This document shows positions 36,900-45,000 of a DNA stretch of 64,000 nucleotides, piece by piece. This stretch comes from Amnibacterium setariae (GTDB taxonomy: Bacteria; Actinomycetota; Actinomycetes; Actinomycetales; Microbacteriaceae). The notes beneath the pieces are model-generated. The model ran no database searches. It saw only the letters and a list, made by a program, of their open reading frames with translations, and had not been told where the DNA came from. Location: positions 62,293-126,292 of the forward strand of contig NZ_QXTG01000003.1 in NCBI RefSeq assembly GCF_003581425.1. The letters are read 5' to 3'. Made by a program: the position numbers and the translations under genes. Each line of letters opens with the position of its first letter. Within the stretch, counting starts at the first letter, position 1.

Positions 36900-38117
36900 C
36901 TACGCGCCTCCGAGCATCGCGGAGAAGCGGTCTACGGCGGCCTTCTGCACGGTCGGCGTCACGTGCGAGTAGATGTCCATGGTGATCATCACCGAGGCGT
37001 GGCCGAGGCGCTCCTGCACGACCTTCGGATGCACGCCGGCCTCGAGCAGCAGCGTCGCGTGCGTGTGCCGCAGCTCCTTCAACGTGATCCTGGCCAGCCC
37101 CGGCAGTGCCGCTTGAGCCGCGGCGACGCGTCGGGTCCAGCGCCGGCCGACCTCGTTGGGGGAGCGCACCTCGCCGGTCAGGTTGCCGAAGACGTAGGCG
37201 TCGGGGCGAGCGAGCGCCAGGCTGATCGTCCCGCGGAGTGCGCGCCAGCTGCGGAGCATCGCGAGGGTCGCCTCGTCGAGGTCGATGACGCGGCTCCGCC
37301 CCGACTTCGTGGTCTTGACGGCGTTGCGGGTCGTGACGTCGGCAGCGCGTCGGATGCTGAGCCGCCCGCCCTCGAAGTCGACGTCCGCCCACCGCAGCGC
37401 CAGGGACTCGGAGCGGCGCATCCCCGTGAACGCGAGCGTGCGCCAGAGGGCGTGCAGATCGTCGTTGAAGACCTCGCGGTTCCAGTCGAGGAAGGAGCGC
37501 AGCTCGCTCGCGCTCCACGTAGTGATCTCCGGCCGCGCTGCCCGGATCACCTTCCCGGTCGGCGCCTTCACGGTCCTCGTCCGGCGCGCGGGGTTCGTCG
37601 GCACAAGGCCGTCGTCGACGGCGGCCTGCAGGATCGCGCCGAGCACGACGTGAACCTTCTGCACCGAGTTCGCCGACAATGGCTCTCCAAGTCCGGTGCT
37701 GTCGCGTCGGCCGCTCTCGCGGAGCTCGCGGTAGAGGCGCGCGATTCGCGTCGCGGTGACCTTGTCGACCTGCATCCGGCCGATGTGCGGCGCGATGTGG
37801 TTCCGGATGATCTTCCGGTACCCCTGCAGCGTCGACGGCGCCAGCTCGAGCCCAGCAAGCCACTGCTCGGCGAAGGCGGCGATCGTCGGCACCCCCTTTG
37901 ACGCGAACGCCTCCTGCGCACGGAGCTTCCGCACGGCCTCTCGGAGGGCATCGTCCGCGTCGTCCATCGTGCGGAACCCGCCGCCGCCAACGCGGCGCTG
38001 CTCGCCGTCCGGGTCGTCAAGGTCGACGGGGACGTAGAGCTGCCAGCGCCACCGCTCGCCAGCCGCCGTCTTGTACCGGTAGAGGGCGCCGCGACCGCGG
38101 CGCCGCGACCTAGCCAC
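36900..38117 (-). CDS. int: Tyrosine-recombinase integrase
   Basis: The 405-residue integrase has a basic N-terminal arm-binding domain, a SAM-like core-binding domain (about 77-175) and a catalytic domain. Catalytic residues visible are Arg234 (TGMRRSE), Arg350 (KELRHTHATLL), His373 (LGHASVMITMDIYSHV) and nucleophile Tyr383. The first His of the HxxR box is Lys347 here. It reads towards attL and the tRNA, as usual for tRNA-targeted elements, and would integrate and excise the element. It overlaps the repressor gene end by 8 nt. Confidence 0.93.
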   Translation of the reverse strand: MARSRRRGRGALYRYKTAAGERWRWQLYVPVDLDDPDGEQRRVGGGGFRTMDDADDALREAVRKLRAQEAFASKGVPTIAAFAEQWLAGLELAPSTLQGYRKIIRNHIAPHIGRMQVDKVTATRIARLYRELRESGRRDSTGLGEPLSANSVQKVHVVLGAILQAAVDDGLVPTNPARRTRTVKAPTGKVIRAARPEITTWSASELRSFLDWNREVFNDDLHALWRTLAFTGMRRSESLALRWADVDFEGGRLSIRRAADVTTRNAVKTTKSGRSRVIDLDEATLAMLRSWRALRGTISLALARPDAYVFGNLTGEVRSPNEVGRRWTRRVAAAQAALPGLARITLKELRHTHATLLLEAGVHPKVVQERLGHASVMITMDIYSHVTPTVQKAAVDRFSAMLGGA

Positions 38118-38655
38118 GATCCCCGCCCGGGTCGTCGGTCACCGAGGGGCCGGCGTCTGCCGGCGTACCGGGCGTCACCCGAGCACGGAACTTCAGGTGC
38201 TCCGCCTCGAGCAGCTCGCGGACGATCGCCCACCGTTCGGCTTCTGGCGTCCCGGGCGCCCGCTCGAGGAACTCGTCCATCGCAGCGCGACCGGCTGCGG
38301 CGCTCCCGATCGTGTGCTCGCCTCGCGCCCACCGCCATGCCTCGTCGGCGTTGACTCGCACGGTCGGACCGAGCTCGATCACCTTCGCTGGATGCCCTGT
38401 CGGCGGTAGGAGCAGCGCGTTCGGGTTCACCTCGAGCGCCAGCGCCATGACGATCAGGTCGTCGGCGTCGACGCGGCGCTCGAGGTTCTCGATTCGGCTG
38501 AGGGCGGCCGGAGAGATCGGTCGGCCGAGCTCACCGAGGAGCTTCGACATCAGACGCAGATCGAGGCCAGCGCTCGTCCTGAGGCGGCGGAGGTTGAACG
38601 CCACCGTGACCCCGGTGGGCCCGATCTCGTTCCCGCGCTGCCGCTCGGATGCCAT
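38110..38655 (-). CDS. Xre-family repressor-like regulator
   Basis: The 181-residue protein has an Xre/Cro-type helix-turn-helix (about 20-75; NLRRLRTSAGLDLRLMSKLL...ISPAALSRIENLERRVDADDL) and a C-terminal region with no peptidase motif. It is placed as an immunity repressor, in an apparent operon with int and divergent from the early genes. ATG 38655 is 6 nt after TACGTT, so it is probably leaderless. Paired CAAG...CGTAG sequences in the divergent region are its likely operators. Confidence 0.85.
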   Translation of the reverse strand: MASERQRGNEIGPTGVTVAFNLRRLRTSAGLDLRLMSKLLGELGRPISPAALSRIENLERRVDADDLIVMALALEVNPNALLLPPTGHPAKVIELGPTVRVNADEAWRWARGEHTIGSAAAGRAAMDEFLERAPGTPEAERWAIVRELLEAEHLKFRARVTPGTPADAGPSVTDDPGGDRG

Positions 38656-38713
38656 ACAAGAAACGTAGCGCCCGATACTTGACACCCACAAGGGGGTGCC
38701 CCTACGTTCCTTG
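38656..38713. promoter_or_regulatory. Interleaved divergent promoters with inverted operator
   Basis: Rightward: TTGACA (38679-38684), 18 nt, TACGTT (38703-38708). Leftward: TTGTGG (38691-38686), 18 nt, TACGTT (38667-38662). CAAGAAACGTAG at 38657-38668 and CTACGTTCCTTG at 38702-38713 are inverted copies (11 of 12) covering both -10 boxes, as in a phage-type lysogeny switch. Confidence 0.75.
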
Positions 38714-38752
38714 CAACGCCTCTAGGGGCGGCTATAAGAAACGGAGCGGGCC

Positions 38753-38965
38753 GTGAACTTGGACGAACTTCGTCGGTCGAAAGCGGCGACGATCACGCGA
38801 GCAGACGCGGCAGAGCTGCTCGACTGTGACCCCAGAACGATCACGGCCGGCATCGCAGCGGGCACGATTCCGGCCATCCACATCGGGCGCCGCGTCGTCA
38901 TCCCGCGGGAGCCGCTGCTCGCACTGCTCACGGCGCAGCCCGCTCTCATCCCGTCCCAGCGATAG
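38753..38965 (+). CDS. Helix-turn-helix protein, excisionase-like
   Basis: The 70-residue protein has a MerR/Xis-type winged helix (ITRADAAELLDCDPRTITAGIAAG, then IPAIHIGRRVVIPREPLLALL). Such proteins act as excisionases or DNA-bending factors. It is the first gene rightward from the lysogeny-type switch. GTG 38753 is preceded by cggag. The next gene starts 2 bp after its stop. Confidence 0.85.
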   Translation: MNLDELRRSKAATITRADAAELLDCDPRTITAGIAAGTIPAIHIGRRVVIPREPLLALLTAQPALIPSQR

Positions 38966-38967
38966 CC

Positions 38968-39543
38968 GTGGGGCTCGAGGCGGTGCGGGCCGCCTTCAAC
39001 CAGTCCTACCGCCTCGGCGAGAAGCACGCCGCGCGCGTCCTGCTGCTGCACATGGCCTTCACCGTCACCGACAGGACGCAGGGGGACCGGCCGGCCATGA
39101 CCTACTTCGCCGGCTGGCAGACCGCCGCCGGCGGTCTCGGCTACGTCCTCGACGAGCTCGACGACGAGGAGCGTGCGAAGGCCGCGCAGGCTGCCGTGAA
39201 GCGAGCGCTCCGTGCGCTCGAAGCGGCTGGCCTGATCACCAGGATGCGTCGCTCCTCACCGGGGAAGACCGCCGAGTGGAAGCTCACGCTCGACCCGATC
39301 GACACCAACTCACGACAGCGACCGCGGTCGGAAAGAGGGGGACGAAGACCGTCCGGTACACGGGACGAAGACCGTCCGAATTCCGACGAAGACCGTCCGG
39401 TACACGGGACGGTCACCGTCCTCAACAGCGGACGTTCTCCGTCCCCTCTATCTGAAGGACCGGAACTACCTGCAATGACCACTACCCACCTGGACGCGCA
39501 CGCGCGCAAGAGCAGCAGGGTTCTCCTTGGGGGTGGGTCGTGA
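38968..39543 (+). CDS. Putative replication initiator with winged helix
   Basis: The 191-residue protein has a helix-rich N-terminal domain that looks like a winged helix (AAQAAVKRALRALEAAGLITRMRRSSPGKTAEWKLTL, about 75-112). An Arg/Asp-rich disordered linker (about 118-155) is translated from three iteron-like repeats, and a short tail follows. A DNA-binding domain followed by in-gene iterons is the layout of lambda O-type initiators, so a replication role is inferred; no sequence family is recognised. GTG 38968 follows the HTH gene by 2 bp. It overlaps the next gene by GTGA. Confidence 0.65.
   Translation: MGLEAVRAAFNQSYRLGEKHAARVLLLHMAFTVTDRTQGDRPAMTYFAGWQTAAGGLGYVLDELDDEERAKAAQAAVKRALRALEAAGLITRMRRSSPGKTAEWKLTLDPIDTNSRQRPRSERGGRRPSGTRDEDRPNSDEDRPVHGTVTVLNSGRSPSPLSEGPELPAMTTTHLDAHARKSSRVLLGGGS
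39341..39420. repeat. Iteron-like repeats, possible replication origin
   Basis: The 15-mer gacgaagaccgtccg occurs exactly at 39341-39355, 39364-39378 and 39385-39399, spaced 23 and 21 bp (about two helical turns). A partial, palindromic copy gacggtcaccgtc follows at 39408-39420. They lie inside the putative initiator gene. Confidence 0.75.
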
Positions 39544-39842
39544 GCCCTCAGCGGTACCGCTGGCACCGGTGCCGATCTCGACACCTCTCAGGCGCGAGCT
39601 TCGCGCAGTGCGCCTTCCCCAATTGGATCCCGATCCGCGGCAACGGGCAGTGGGTCGTCCTCTCGCGCTGTCTCATCTCGTCGATCTCGCTGCACGGGAG
39701 CAAGGCTGCTGCCGTCGCCGAGCTGCAGCGCATCGATGCCGAGAAGTGCGACATGGGCTGTTCGCTCCAGCACGAACTCGGCTTCATCGACCTCCTTCAG
39801 GCGCAGCCCGACATCAGCCCGCGCCCGTCCGAGGTCGCGTGA
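39540..39842 (+). CDS. Cys-rich small protein, tandem paralogue A
   Basis: This 100-residue protein of unknown function has FAQCAFPNWIPIRGNGQW, a central Cys, and CDMGCSLQHELGFIDL near the end. The pattern (FAxCAxP, GxGQ, CxxGC, IDL) recurs in the next gene, so they are diverged tandem duplicates. The spaced Cys and His may bind zinc. GTG 39540 overlaps the preceding stop (GTGA). Confidence 0.75.
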   Translation: MSPQRYRWHRCRSRHLSGASFAQCAFPNWIPIRGNGQWVVLSRCLISSISLHGSKAAAVAELQRIDAEKCDMGCSLQHELGFIDLLQAQPDISPRPSEVA

Positions 39843-40150
39843 TCCCCGTCGTCGAGCAGCACCACTGCTCGAAGCGTCACCGGAACTCGACCTACTTCGC
39901 GCGCTGCGCGTGGCCCGGCGCTTCGGTCACCGGCCGCGGACAGCTCGCCATCGTCATCACCTGCCCCGACGCCCGCGTCGTCCTCGTCGAACGCCTCCGC
40001 TGGGCACACACGCTTCTCGCCGAGTTCAACGTCTTCGGCTGCGGACCCGGGTGCGAAGGCGCACACGAGATCGTCGCCATCGACCTCGATCCCGACCTCC
40101 CACCGTTTCCAGCGCAACGCTCGCCGAACCCCGAGGAGCGACCCCGATGA
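39839..40150 (+). CDS. Cys-rich small protein, tandem paralogue B
   Basis: The 103-residue protein shares FARCAWPGASVTGRGQ, then ITC and FGCGPGCEGAHEIVAIDL with the preceding protein. It is a diverged copy of unknown function. GTG 39839 overlaps the stop of paralogue A, and its own stop overlaps the next ATG. Similar small Cys proteins occur in actinobacterial mobile elements but no role is known to me. Confidence 0.75.
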   Translation: MIPVVEQHHCSKRHRNSTYFARCAWPGASVTGRGQLAIVITCPDARVVLVERLRWAHTLLAEFNVFGCGPGCEGAHEIVAIDLDPDLPPFPAQRSPNPEERPR

Positions 40151-40452
40151 CCGAGATCACCATCCGAGTCGCGCCCGACGTCAACCGCCGGCTCCGCGCT
40201 CGAGCGCAGCAAGCCGGCACCAACGTGCCCCTACTCGTCGGAGACCTCGTCGCCACGAGCGCGGCGCTGCTGACCGACCCCGAACTCAGCACTCCGCCTC
40301 GCGCGCTGCTGCGCAAGGTCGCCGAACTCCACGAGCACGAGGCCACACCGGCGATGATCGCTCAGCAACTCGACCTTCCCGACGCCACCGTCTCGGCCTG
40401 CCTCGTCGAGCTCGACCGCCTGGCGCGCATCGCGGACCGGTACACCCGATGA
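40147..40452 (+). CDS. Small helix-turn-helix protein
   Basis: The 101-residue protein has an N-terminal segment resembling ribbon-helix-helix antitoxins (EITIRVAPDVNRRLRARAQQAG) and a C-terminal helix-turn-helix-like stretch (ATPAMIAQQLDLPDATVSACLVELDRL). It is likely a DNA-binding regulator of the element. ATG 40147 overlaps the previous stop and its end overlaps the next start. Confidence 0.7.
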   Translation: MTEITIRVAPDVNRRLRARAQQAGTNVPLLVGDLVATSAALLTDPELSTPPRALLRKVAELHEHEATPAMIAQQLDLPDATVSACLVELDRLARIADRYTR

Positions 40453-40820
40453 GCGCGCCAGGCTTTGTGCAAGGCGTCGTCCTCCCGCCGGCGATCTGCC
40501 TGTTCCTCGAGCGCGAGTTCGACTTCAACCGCCTCCGCGGCAGCATCCGAGGCGACGACCCGGACGTCGACGCCACCCTTCAGGCGATCCATAAAGTCGC
40601 GATGGCCTGGCTCGATCGCGTCGACGCGACTCCGCGCGCGACGGACGCGCGACCCGCGGTCCACTGGTTCACGCCAGCCGAGGCAGCAGCTCGGCTGGGA
40701 GTCAAGCCCGACACCATCCGTCGGGGTATCCGAGAGCACCGACTCCCAGCCGAGAAGCACCAAGCCCGCTGGCGCATCCCAACAGCCGCTCTCGACGCCT
40801 ACCGAAGGAGCACCGCGTGA
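40449..40820 (+). CDS. Protein with C-terminal Xis-type DNA-binding domain
   Basis: The protein (123 residues) has an unknown N-terminal part (about 1-68) and a MerR/excisionase-type winged helix at the C-terminus (WFTPAEAAARLGVKPDTIRRGIREH...RWRIPTAALDAYRR). It is the third DNA-binding protein of this operon and may be the excisionase or a regulator of late genes. It overlaps both neighbours by 4 nt. Confidence 0.75.
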   Translation: MSAPGFVQGVVLPPAICLFLEREFDFNRLRGSIRGDDPDVDATLQAIHKVAMAWLDRVDATPRATDARPAVHWFTPAEAAARLGVKPDTIRRGIREHRLPAEKHQARWRIPTAALDAYRRSTA

Positions 40821-41377
40821 CCGACGAGTTCACCCAGTTCGACCATGGCCTCGACAAGCTCCGCGACGAGGCAGCCACCGTCCAGCGCAACTTGGGCGCC
40901 GCCAAGCGCGCGATCGAAGCCGACCCCAACCTCAGCGATCAGGGCCGACGCGAGCAGATCGCCACCCTGCGCGACAGCGCCCAGACCCGACTCGACCAGC
41001 TCAAGGCAGCCGAGGTGAAGGCGATCAAGGACAAGACCACCTCGCTCGAGCGCAGCGTCTTCGGCTACACGAGCACGACCGACCCGTCCGAGATCATCAG
41101 CCGACGCGACGCCGACGACCGCGCGGACCGCCTCCAGGACTCCAAGGAGGCAGAGGCGCTCCTCGAGCGAGCCGAACGAGCCGGCGACAAGCACCTTGCG
41201 CAAGCCATCATTCGCGTCGCCGCGGTCCGCGGGTACCAGGGCGTGGTGCGGGCCTACGAAAGCGAGCACCCGGCCACCGGCTCCAAGCTGGCCCTGCTCG
41301 CCCAGATCCAGCAGGGCACGACCACAGCGAACTACCTCCTGCGGCGAACCGCCGCCTACTCGGCCCGTCTCCTCTGA
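40817..41377 (+). CDS. Coiled-coil protein, unknown function
   Basis: The 186-residue protein is largely alpha-helical, with a predicted coiled coil (about residues 5-75; LDKLRDEAATVQRNLGAAKRAIE) and a second helical half. It has no membrane segment or Cys. In phage genomes proteins of this size and composition can be scaffold or head-completion proteins, but nothing in the sequence proves that. It ends the overlapping operon; 173 bp without a gene follow. Confidence 0.65.
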   Translation: MTDEFTQFDHGLDKLRDEAATVQRNLGAAKRAIEADPNLSDQGRREQIATLRDSAQTRLDQLKAAEVKAIKDKTTSLERSVFGYTSTTDPSEIISRRDADDRADRLQDSKEAEALLERAERAGDKHLAQAIIRVAAVRGYQGVVRAYESEHPATGSKLALLAQIQQGTTTANYLLRRTAAYSARLL

Positions 41378-41550
41378 GCGGCACAAAACGCAGATGGTGA
41401 CGCTCGACGAGCACCTTGAGCCGTGCTGCCCAGTCCGCTGCCGACACGTCGCCCTCGTCAGCACACCAGGGGAGGAGCCCCTCCCCGCCCCCTCACGGCC
41501 CGCCACCAGGCATAGGGCTCTTACTCATACGGCAATTTCACCCAGGGGCG

Positions 41551-41847
41551 GTGCCTGAGGTGTCGGTGCGTGCTGTGGAGCCAGTTGGGGGAGGGACGCC
41601 GCGGCGGCGGGCTGTGAAGCCGAAGCCGATCGCGTCGGCTGCGCGCTCGGGCAATCGGCGGGAGTTGCTCGTCGCGCTGCGAGACCACATCGCCGCGCAG
41701 CTCGACGAGGGCGTCGGAGCGCGCGAGCTCGCACCGCTGTCGCGCCGGCTCGTCGACGTTGCAGCGGAGATCGAGGCGATCGACGCGGCCACGAAGTCCC
41801 CAGTTGCCGATGCGGCTCAGACGCCGGACGAGGAGTGGACGCCGTGA
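41551..41847 (+). CDS. Small terminase-subunit-like protein
   Basis: The protein (98 residues) has a conserved-looking helical core (RRELLVALRDHIAAQLDEGVGARELAPLSRRLVDVAAEIEAID). It resembles proteins annotated as terminase small subunits or terminase-linked in actinophages. No large terminase follows. GTG 41551 is chosen; the open frame runs back to 41416 through non-coding-like Pro/Ser codons. Confidence 0.55.
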   Translation: MPEVSVRAVEPVGGGTPRRRAVKPKPIASAARSGNRRELLVALRDHIAAQLDEGVGARELAPLSRRLVDVAAEIEAIDAATKSPVADAAQTPDEEWTP

Positions 41848-41887
41848 CGTGTGCGCTCCTCCCTGCGAGCGAGAGAAGGAGATGACG

Positions 41888-42079
41888 ATGTCGACGTTCA
41901 TCGATCCGGAGACGGGCGGCCGGGTCACGGTCGCGGATAGCAAGGACGCGCGCTACGCGCGATGGCGGCGCGTGCCGGGCAGCGAGGGCGTGGCGGACGT
42001 CGGGCTGGTCGACGGGCAGCCCGCTCTGGATCGGCTCGAGGCCGAGGAGCGTGCGCGCGCGGCTGGGAGCGCCGGCTGA
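41888..42079 (+). CDS. Small phage-type protein
   Basis: The 63-residue protein (MSTFIDPETGGRVTVADSKD...) resembles short actinophage proteins found among head-tail genes that begin with a beta-rich (T)GxxVxV motif. The ATG at 41888 has a strong ribosome site (gagaaggag); ATG 41882 overlaps that site. Its stop overlaps the start of the tape-measure gene (TGATG), so the two are coupled. Confidence 0.65.
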   Translation: MSTFIDPETGGRVTVADSKDARYARWRRVPGSEGVADVGLVDGQPALDRLEAEERARAAGSAG

Positions 42080-45000
42080 TGTCGGTCGAGCTCGCCCGCG
42101 CCTACGTCCAGATCGTCCCGTCGATGAAGGGGGTGCAGGGCGAGATCTCGAAGAGTCTCGGTGCAGGCAGCCCGCTCGACAAGGAGGCTCTGTCCGCGGG
42201 GAAGCGGACGGGCGGCTTGCTGTCGAAGGGTGTCGGTGGCGTGCTGGGCGCGGTGACGCCGTACGTCGGGATCGCGGCGGCCGGCCTCGGTATCGCGAAG
42301 CTGACCGGCTACGTCACGGACAGCATCAGCGCGGTCGCGAATTGGCAGGCGCTGAACGCGCAGTCCGCCTCCGCGGTGAAGGCGACCGGCGGCGCCGCGA
42401 ACGTCACCGCGCAGCAGGTGAACGCGCTCGCGCAGTCGCTCGAGGGGCAGACGTCCACCCAGGCGGAGTCGATCCAGCAGGGCGCGAACCTGCTGCTGAC
42501 CTTCCGCGGGATCAGGAACGAGGCCGGCAAGGGCAACGACGTCTTCAACCAGACGACCGCGGCCGCGGTCGACATGGCGCGCGCGCTCGGCACCGACGTG
42601 CCCTCCGCGGCGATGCTGCTCGGCAAGGCGCTGAACGACCCGGCCGCCGGGATGACCCGCCTGACCCGCTCCGGCGTCACCTTCACGAAGGAGCAGCAGG
42701 CGCAGGTCAAGGCGCTGCAGGCCTCCGGCGACAAGATCGGCGCGCAGAAGGTGATCCTCGCCGAGCTGAACAAGGAGTTCGGCGGCTCCGGCGCCGCCTA
42801 CCGGGCGACCTTCTCCGGGCAGCTCTACCAGCTGCAGGACGCCGTCGGCGACTTCGGCGAGGAGATCGCCACCGCCGCCATGCCGGCCCTCACCGCGCTC
42901 GTCGGGACGGCATCGAAGGTCGTCGCCTGGGCCGGCTCCCTCGGCCTCGGCGCGAAGGCCGCAGCGGGAATCGGGTCGGTGCTGCAGACGATCGGCCCGC
43001 CAGCCCAAGCCGCTTTCGGGAGCATCGCTGCGGGCATCCAGCCCCTGCTGCCCCTCATCGGCGGCCTCGCTGCCGGCATCACCGCCTTCCTCGTCACCTC
43101 GAACTTCCCGGCGATCATCGCCCGGCTTGCGACCAGCTTCGGTCCCCTTGCGAGCCTGCTGCCTCAGATCGCGGGCGCGTTCCGGTTCCTGACCGGCCCG
43201 GTCGGGATCCTCATCACGCTGCTCACCGCCGCGTACGCGTCGAACGAGACCTTCCGTACGGCGATCAACGGACTCCTCGGGACGCTGCTCGGCCTCGCGT
43301 CGAACCTGCTCGGCCAGCTGATGCCGGCCATCACGATGCTGGTCACCACGCTGGCCGGCGCGCTCGGGCCGGTGCTCTCGTCCGTCGTGCCGGTCGTCAC
43401 GCAGCTCGCGACGATGCTCGCGAGCACCCTGACACAGGCGCTGCAGGTCCTCACGCCGATCATCGGCCTCGTCGCCAGCGTCCTGACGACCGTTGTCAGC
43501 GCCGCGGCGCCCCTGATCGGCGTGGTCGTGCAGCTCGCGGGTCGGCTCCTCGCGGCGCTGCTGCCCGCCTTCATACAGCTCGTGCAGCAGGTCCTGCCGC
43601 CGGTCATCGGGATCCTGCGAGCCCTGATCCCCGCGATCACGCCGGTGATCCAGATCCTCGGCACGGTGCTCGCCGGCGCCATCCGGGCGCTGCTGCCGAT
43701 CATCACCGCCGTGTTCGGCGCGATCGTGCCGATCATCCGTGCCGCGCTGCAGATCGTCACCGGCGTCATCAACGTCGTCGTCGGGCTGCTGACCGGGAAC
43801 TTCGCGCAGGCGTGGCGGGGCCTGAAGGGCATCGTCGCCGGCGCGATCAACCTCGTCGTCGGCGTCCTCCGCGGCGCGATCGGCATCGTCGGCGCCGCGC
43901 TCACCGGCATCGTCAACGCCGGCGTCGCGATCCTGAAGAGCTCGATCAACACCGTCCTGACCATCGGTGGGCAGATCGTCTCCGGCCTCGCGAACGGGAT
44001 CCGCAACAACGCGAAGGCCGTCCTCGGCGCGATCGGCGGCGTCGTCAACGGCGCGATCGATTGGGCGAAGCACCTCCTCGGCATCCGGTCCCCCTCGCGC
44101 GTGTTCGCGTCGATCGGTCGCTACGTCGGGCAGGGCCTCGTGAAGGGCCTCGCCGGGTCCCAGTCGCAGGTGAAGGACGCAGCGACGAGCTTGGTGAACC
44201 AGGTGACCGACGCGTTCACGAAGCTCGGCGACCAGCGCGAGGCCTCGCAGAAGAAGCTGATCAAGCTCAACAAGCAGCTCGCCGCCACGAACACCTCGAC
44301 GAAGTCCGGGAAGGCGTCCGCAGCGAAGCTGCGGGACCAGATCGCTGAGCAGCGGAAGCTCGTCATCGACCTCGGGCGCGCGTCAGACGTCAGCCCGAAG
44401 CAGCGCAAGAACCTCATCGCGACGCTGAAGGCCGACACCGCCCAGCTCACCTCGCTCGCGGGCCGGCGCGACAAGCTCGCGGGCGACCTGAAGGCCGCGC
44501 AGGACAAGCTCGCCGACGCGGTCAAGGTCCGCGACGACTTCGCCGCGCAGGTGAAGGCCACCACCATCGGGCTCGGCAACATCACGGACGCCTACGCAGA
44601 CGTCGTCGACGCGCGGAAGACCGCGTCGGACTCGATCGCCGAGCTGCAGACGAACCTCGGCGACCTCGCGTCCAGCCAGGCCGACGCGTCGAAGGAAGCC
44701 GACACGACGCGGGCGAAGCTCGCCGTCGTCGACCAGCAGATCGCGTCGCTGTCCGCCTACGGCACCGACTACGCCTCGAAGCTCGCGGACCTGCAGGGCA
44801 ACCGGATCGACCTCGCCTCGACGCTCGCGGAGCAGATGGGCAAGGTCGCCGACTACAGCGACCAGATCGCGAACACCCAGTCGAAGCTGAACGATGCGCA
44901 GGTCGCCGCCACGCAGTCCGCCGGCCCCGCGATCATCAAGAACCTGCAGGACGCGATCAGCCAGACGCAGACGTTCCAGACCCTGCTCGGGCAGCTGAAG

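Noticed and set aside
39341-39420. Possible CRISPR array
   Set aside because: Only three 15-bp repeats with 6-8 bp between them and inside a gene; iterons fit better. I saw no CRISPR array or cas gene in the window.
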